DNA of 64,000 bases from Trichomonas vaginalis G3 (taxonomy: Eukaryota > Parabasalia > Trichomonadida > Trichomonadidae): positions 15,013,962 through 15,077,961 of the forward strand of contig NC_067208.1 of NCBI RefSeq assembly GCF_026262505.1, given 5' to 3'. Below the pieces are notes generated by a model that was given only the letters and a program-made list of their open reading frames with translations, was not told where the DNA came from and made no database searches. The stretch's first letter is position 1, and the number at the start of each line of letters is the position of its first letter. A program made the position numbers and the translations under genes. This document shows positions 60,379-64,000 of the stretch, piece after piece.

Positions 60379-61112
60379 TAAATGAAGAATATGAGTACAT
60401 ACAATATAACAAACAGTTACGTCTCATTCGTTCGGTCAAAGATGACATGTACCAAATGCAAAGTATTTTGACAGCATGTTTTGCACCAGATACTAAGAAA
60501 CCACAAGACTGGTTTGAATTAAATAGCACTCATGAACTCCTCAGTGAGTTCGAACATGTAGAACTTAAAAAGATGTACCAAGACAGACAAAACTTACCAT
60601 CACATCTAAAAGGTATATATGTTCATAAGTTCCTAGTTAGTTCAATAGCAATGTGGGCTTCACCTCGTTATGCAATCTACATACTTATGCTACTTGACGA
60701 ACTTTGTACAAAGCAGAGAGAAGATATGATGAAAGAAGACAAAAACATACAGAAAAGAATACCACGTTCGGTACCAAAAGGAAAGGAAAAGAACTATAAG
60801 TATATGATTTATACTGAAGAGATGGAAAATGAAGAAGACAGAGATATGGTTATGTTGCATTTAGTCAGAAAAAACAACAAAAGCTTTTACGACCTTGCTA
60901 AGATTTACAAATCTGACAGAAATTGGTTCTATCGCGAAAACTTACCGATTTCAATGACACCAAATGAAGATGTGAAACAAATAGTTCAAGATACGTTACC
61001 TCAAACACACTATGATATTAAAGGTTGTACAATACTTACCTTCAAAGAAGATTTGCCGCTACTGAAAGAAAAAATAACAGAGTATTTTGACAACTTCAAA
61101 CAAGTAGAGTAG
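60333..61112 (+). CDS. KilA-N-like protein
   Basis: A 259-aa intact protein. The central part is a divergent KilA-N domain: CFAPDTKKPQDWFELNSTHE, HLKGIYVHKFLVSSIAMWAS and PRYAIYILMLLDEL. The C-terminal part (SFYDLAKIYKSDRNWFYREN, then FKEDLPLLKEKITEYFDNF) is shared with the inner copy. Presumed DNA-binding regulator. ATG 60333 is chosen because it follows the TGTATGTAAGGACAG motif by two bases. Confidence 0.75.
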   Translation: MSTTENTTTAIVHEDINEEYEYIQYNKQLRLIRSVKDDMYQMQSILTACFAPDTKKPQDWFELNSTHELLSEFEHVELKKMYQDRQNLPSHLKGIYVHKFLVSSIAMWASPRYAIYILMLLDELCTKQREDMMKEDKNIQKRIPRSVPKGKEKNYKYMIYTEEMENEEDRDMVMLHLVRKNNKSFYDLAKIYKSDRNWFYRENLPISMTPNEDVKQIVQDTLPQTHYDIKGCTILTFKEDLPLLKEKITEYFDNFKQVE

Positions 61113-61169
61113 ATGAACCATTTATTTTTACGCTTGACTTCAGATGGCTCAGGTAGCTCTATAAGGTAA

Positions 61170-61450
61170 ATTGTCTTGTCAAATCCTTCTGGCATTCCAA
61201 GTCCTTCCATCCGACATTCCGAGTCCTTCCATCCGACATTCCGAGTCCTTCCTTCCAACAGGAAAAAATTTTCCTTCCAACAGGAAAAATTTTTCCAGTT
61301 GTCCGTCCGTAAACCATTCAAATTTTCGAAAATTGAGAACTTTTTGGTCGAACTTCAGGAAAAATTTTTCCTTCCAACAGGAAAAAATTTTCCTTCCGAC
61401 AGGAAGAACTCTTCCTTCCGACAGGAAAATATTTTCCTTCCGACAGGACA
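61170..61450. repeat. Short tandem repeats with AT palindromes
   Basis: Units of CCTTCC(A/G)ACAGGAAAAA and TTTTTCC recur about ten times, with CCGACATTCCGAGTCCTTC repeats at the left. GGAAAAATTTTTCC is a perfect palindrome and appears repeatedly. A short frame follows (61458-61535, MTDVPPTESIPKPEEPTAPA) that might be a 25-aa peptide or chance. Confidence 0.65.
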
Positions 61451-61551
61451 CAAACGGATGACTGACGTACCACCAACCGAGTCCATTCCAAAGCCAGAAG
61501 AACCGACAGCCCCAGCACCACAACAGACTTACTAAGACTAACCATTTATTT

Positions 61552-62427
61552 TTACGCTTGACTTTTTACAATTTGAACTTTGTTTGCGTAGATATGAATT
61601 CTGAAAGAAGTATGAGGGTCTTGTATGACTTTGTACTTCTCCCATAGTTCATGTCTGTCAAACTTACCTGCCATGGACTCTTTCATAAGTTCCATGAAAT
61701 CGTCTTCGGACAATCCGGGGAAAAGTACAATGTCAGTAAGTATTCTCTTTACATCCTTACTTAAACTCTTGGCTGTCTGTACACAAATGACAACTGAGAT
61801 GTTAAAGTGTCTGAGCTTCTTAAGAATTCGACACATGTCTTGTTCTCTGTTCTTTAACAAAGGATGAGAGGCGAAATCATCTAAGATAAGAAGACATCTA
61901 TGAGGGTAAGTCTTCCAATCGTAAGATTGCAATTTCTTCGAAATGTATTCTATCTCTTTCTGTTTGTTTCTGAAGTGTTTCTTCTCTAATATTCTCTGCA
62001 TTTCCTCATTTGGGTCTTTAAACTTCGAATTTATATACTCATTTATAGCATTGTACTTCAAAACCCTTCTTTGGTACTTCTTTATCCAATCTAACAACTC
62101 AGAGTCTTTTATACATACTAACTTAGACTTCTTTATAATATCTTTGAACGAATTGACGGTTTGGTCAAATTGACCAGAAGTACTACAAATGACAACTAAC
62201 TCATAGAATGGGTTCTTCTCATCTAGTTCTTGTTGTTGTGCAGCCATTTTAAGATAAGTGAAAGTCTTACCCGACCCAGGTGGTGCAATTAGACCTGTTA
62301 TACCATTCTGAGCAAATAAGAACTTGTCATGTATGGGTTTTATCTGAGCATTTTCCAATTTCACCTTGTTCTTATTTAAAACATTCTCAAATTTTTTGTC
62401 AATGTCAGCAAACTTTTTTTCTAACAT
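61552..62427 (-). CDS. FtsK/A32-type genome-packaging ATPase
   Basis: About 291 aa from ATG 62427 (MLEKKFADIDKKF). Walker A is APPGSGKT (62,270-62,290) and Walker B LLILDDFA (near 61,880), followed by ISVVICVQTAKSLSKDVKRI, which is the sensor region. This is the packaging ATPase class of Polintons, virophages and NCLDVs. It pumps DNA into capsids. The start is placed by the divergent gene at 62464, since a longer frame would run through it. Confidence 0.88.
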   Translation of the reverse strand: MLEKKFADIDKKFENVLNKNKVKLENAQIKPIHDKFLFAQNGITGLIAPPGSGKTFTYLKMAAQQQELDEKNPFYELVVICSTSGQFDQTVNSFKDIIKKSKLVCIKDSELLDWIKKYQRRVLKYNAINEYINSKFKDPNEEMQRILEKKHFRNKQKEIEYISKKLQSYDWKTYPHRCLLILDDFASHPLLKNREQDMCRILKKLRHFNISVVICVQTAKSLSKDVKRILTDIVLFPGLSEDDFMELMKESMAGKFDRHELWEKYKVIQDPHTSFRIHIYANKVQIVKSQA

Positions 62428-62463
62428 ATTTTTAGAAAAATTAAAATTTTTATCTTTTAGAAA
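62428..62463. promoter_or_regulatory. 36-bp divergent promoter
   Basis: ATTTTTAGAAAAATT followed by AAAATTTTTATC lies between the ATPase (minus) and 62464 (plus) start codons, with a TTTTTA-type box on each strand. Confidence 0.5.
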
Positions 62464-62910
62464 ATGTCTAGCGATTTCGCTATCTATATTCGAGACAAGC
62501 TTTTCGACAGCAAAACATCTGTCGACCATAAAATCTTACATAGTGTAAACAAGAAAGGTGAATTTGTTCTAAAGTTCTGTTTCTGGGAATATGACAAGAA
62601 CCATAAAACATTAAGCAGAGAAGTCTTAAAATTTGTCAATGACAGACTTGTTGACAGAGATGACGCCTCTTGGAGAGATGAAGTCCAACAAAACTTCTTA
62701 GAATGCAAAGAAGACACATGCACTGTTCTTGAAGATGAAATAGAAAACAGAATAGAAGAGCTATTAAAGGACAAAGAACTTTTACAAAAATATGGTTCTG
62801 AGAAGTTTGACATAACTCCACCAGAAAAGAAGAAGAGAGAAAAGAAAGAAAAGAAAGTAGAAGAAGAGAAGAAAGAACCAGTTCCAGAGAAGAAGAAATT
62901 TGACATGTAA
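62464..62910 (+). CDS. Hypothetical acidic/Lys-rich protein related to the 124-aa family
   Basis: A 148-aa protein. FVLKFCFWEYDKNHKTLSRE and LKFVNDRLVDRDD parallel the 124-aa proteins (FVFTYVLKEYDRYHN, IKFVDKKLVNNE). The C-terminus is a Lys/Glu-rich tail ending in FDM. It shares a 36-bp divergent promoter with the ATPase. Function unknown. Confidence 0.6.
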   Translation: MSSDFAIYIRDKLFDSKTSVDHKILHSVNKKGEFVLKFCFWEYDKNHKTLSREVLKFVNDRLVDRDDASWRDEVQQNFLECKEDTCTVLEDEIENRIEELLKDKELLQKYGSEKFDITPPEKKKREKKEKKVEEEKKEPVPEKKKFDM

Positions 62911-62926
62911 AAATAAAATTTTATTT

Positions 62927-63346
62927 TTAGAACATTTCTGGGTCAATGTCAATGTTCTCTTCCTCTTTAGGAGCAAACACTGGCTTAGACTCTAAAATCT
63001 TTTTACCCAATTTACCTTGAACTTCTACAACTTTAGACTCATAATATTCATAGTCGTCTGCTTTCTTTGGTTCATAAGGTATAACAAGTTTGTATGCTTT
63101 ACCTTCTTCGAGTTTTGAGAACCTTCTGTCAAAACTTTCTTTGACTGCTAACAAACCTTCTATGTCTAAGTCTTCAAATTTCGCACCATTTTTAGTCACA
63201 ATAGCAAACTTAACTGGTTCGATGTTCCAAACTTTGCTGAATGAAGACTTTTCAAAATGGTAGAAGTAAACATTCAAATATGTGAATGGGTCTAGTTCTT
63301 CTTTAAGTCCTGACATGTACTTGTTTACTGAGATGAATTTTGCCAT
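62927..63346 (-). CDS. Acidic-tailed protein (ssDNA-binding candidate)
   Basis: A 139-aa intact protein with predicted beta strands (YLNVYFYHFEKSSFSKVW, VKFAIVTKNGAKFEDLD) and the acidic tip ENIDIDPEMF. Position beside the helicase and tail resemblance to SSB-type proteins suggest single-stranded DNA binding. This is inference. Positional counterpart of 36796-37268. Confidence 0.45.
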   Translation of the reverse strand: MAKFISVNKYMSGLKEELDPFTYLNVYFYHFEKSSFSKVWNIEPVKFAIVTKNGAKFEDLDIEGLLAVKESFDRRFSKLEEGKAYKLVIPYEPKKADDYEYYESKVVEVQGKLGKKILESKPVFAPKEEENIDIDPEMF

Positions 63347-63383
63347 CTTTTTCTATCGGATAAAAAAAATATTTTTTTAAAAT

Positions 63384-64000
63384 TTACTCAGAAAAATTTT
63401 TCTTTGTATATACACCATTCTGAACATCTAAAAGACTTTTGACATTTGCCAAGAATGTTCGTTTAGACGCTGTCATATAACCATACTCTTGACAATATTG
63501 TTTATACGAATCGTACAATGACCTTTCATCTAAACACTCAAAGTCAGTTTCATCTATGAACAGTTCATATACACTCTTGTTTGCTTCTAACAATGTTTGT
63601 CTCTCTTCGGTATGTGGAATTTGTCTTGGATTGAACTTAGAAATATCTAATGTCATAAAATATGAAAACAAGTGGTTGTAAAAGTCAGATGTCAAAGTTT
63701 CTGCTAAGTCGTCAAAATATTCTGTATCTTGCATATGAGCTTCTGACGTTCTGACAACTACATATCTTCTGTCAGAACTTTCTAACTTCATCGGAACAAC
63801 ATTGTTTGAAACCATAACGAAGTTTGCAACATTTTCACAAACTCTTTGGTCTTTATATTTTCTTTCAACAACTCCAACTTTGTCTGTTATAAGACTCTTC
63901 AAAGCATCTGAGTTCAAAACTTTTGTTGTATCTATACTTTGAAGTTCGTTACATACTATAAGTTTCATATTCTCTATTGAAGAGTTAAATTTACCGCAGA
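63384..64000 (-). CDS. SF3 (D5-like) helicase, C-terminal part, running off the window
   Basis: The frame is open to the window edge. GKFNSSIEN and KLIVCNELQS (Walker B-like, near 63,950) and NFVMVSNN (motif C/sensor, near 63,800) followed by SSDRRYVVVRTS match the superfamily 3 helicases of D5-like primase-helicases. These are found in NCLDVs, virophages and some polinton-like viruses. The C-terminal winged-helix-like part ends in VQNGVYTKKNF. Replication role: unwinding at the origin. The N-terminal primase part, if any, is outside the window. Confidence 0.8.
   Translation of the reverse strand, partial: CGKFNSSIENMKLIVCNELQSIDTTKVLNSDALKSLITDKVGVVERKYKDQRVCENVANFVMVSNNVVPMKLESSDRRYVVVRTSEAHMQDTEYFDDLAETLTSDFYNHLFSYFMTLDISKFNPRQIPHTEERQTLLEANKSVYELFIDETDFECLDERSLYDSYKQYCQEYGYMTASKRTFLANVKSLLDVQNGVYTKKNFSE

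Larger units (their letters stand above)
22903..64000. mobile_element. Outer Maverick/Polinton-type element, running off the window
   Basis: Virus-like element family with methyltransferase, fibre, integrase, capsid-like proteins, KilA-N proteins, packaging ATPase and SF3 helicase. It is interrupted by the inner Maverick (23322-45997) and by the 57162-59132 insertion. Apart from these insertions most of its frames are whole. The right end is not in view. An alternative is that the part right of 59,133 belongs to a separate, related element. The 79-bp duplication flanking the insertion argues for one element. Confidence 0.6.

Noticed and set aside
61458-61535. Firm 25-aa gene after the short repeats
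   Set aside because: Its frame runs back through the repeats and no promoter box is clear. It is mentioned only within the repeat entry.

Overview
The window is from a trichomonad nucleus, almost certainly Trichomonas vaginalis. It is AT-rich. The host genes are intronless or nearly so, and several have a TCA-type initiator just before the ATG. It also holds a multi-membrane-span receptor adenylate cyclase, a BspA-like surface protein, a Tvmar1-type mariner and large Maverick/Polinton elements. Together these point to that genus.

Positions 1-20,500 are host DNA. In order they hold a class III cyclase (2260-6918, -), an MFS sugar transporter (8912-10153), an STK19-like winged-helix protein (10513-11253), a signal-peptide/TIG/one-span membrane protein (about 11495-12279), a PQ-loop transporter (12403-13095, -), a Trf4/Cid1-like nucleotidyltransferase (13539-14858, -), a METTL18-like methyltransferase (15124-15846, -), a RhoGDI (15957-16451, -) and a BspA-like gene (17342 onward). 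The BspA gene ends in six and a half near-identical 264-bp repeats and is cut at a TTAA. From 20,511 to 22,846 lie repeats: Tvmar1 (20742-22042) inside an older repeat, then a 0.5-kb element bounded by TTAA.

From about 22,903 to the window end the DNA is virus-like. An outer Maverick-type element carries a D12 adenine methyltransferase, a fibre protein with a phage-tail-like tip, an integrase, small amphipathic proteins, capsid-like proteins, KilA-N proteins, a packaging ATPase and an SF3 (D5-like) helicase that runs off the right edge. A second Maverick, 23322-45997 (22.7 kb), sits inside its methyltransferase gene. Its borders are visible: 0.7-kb inverted repeats beginning AGTTAGTATAC and a 6-bp target duplication GACACA. 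It carries protein-primed PolB, integrase, ATPase, a major capsid candidate and a fibre. Its ends are about 99% alike, yet many of its genes are broken.

A further 1.97-kb insertion (57162-59132) splits a KilA-N/GIY-YIG gene of the outer element. It has short inverted ends, is flanked by an identical 79-bp direct repeat, and is largely a run of about fourteen back-to-back hairpins. This is the oddest structure in the window.

The two Mavericks share a compact logic. Morphogenesis genes have a TTTTTA box 11-15 bp before ATG. Divergent genes are separated by only 16-18 bp. KilA-type genes start right after TGTATGTAAGAACAG. Gene ends in the regulatory half carry a GGTGAGATCTCACC palindrome.
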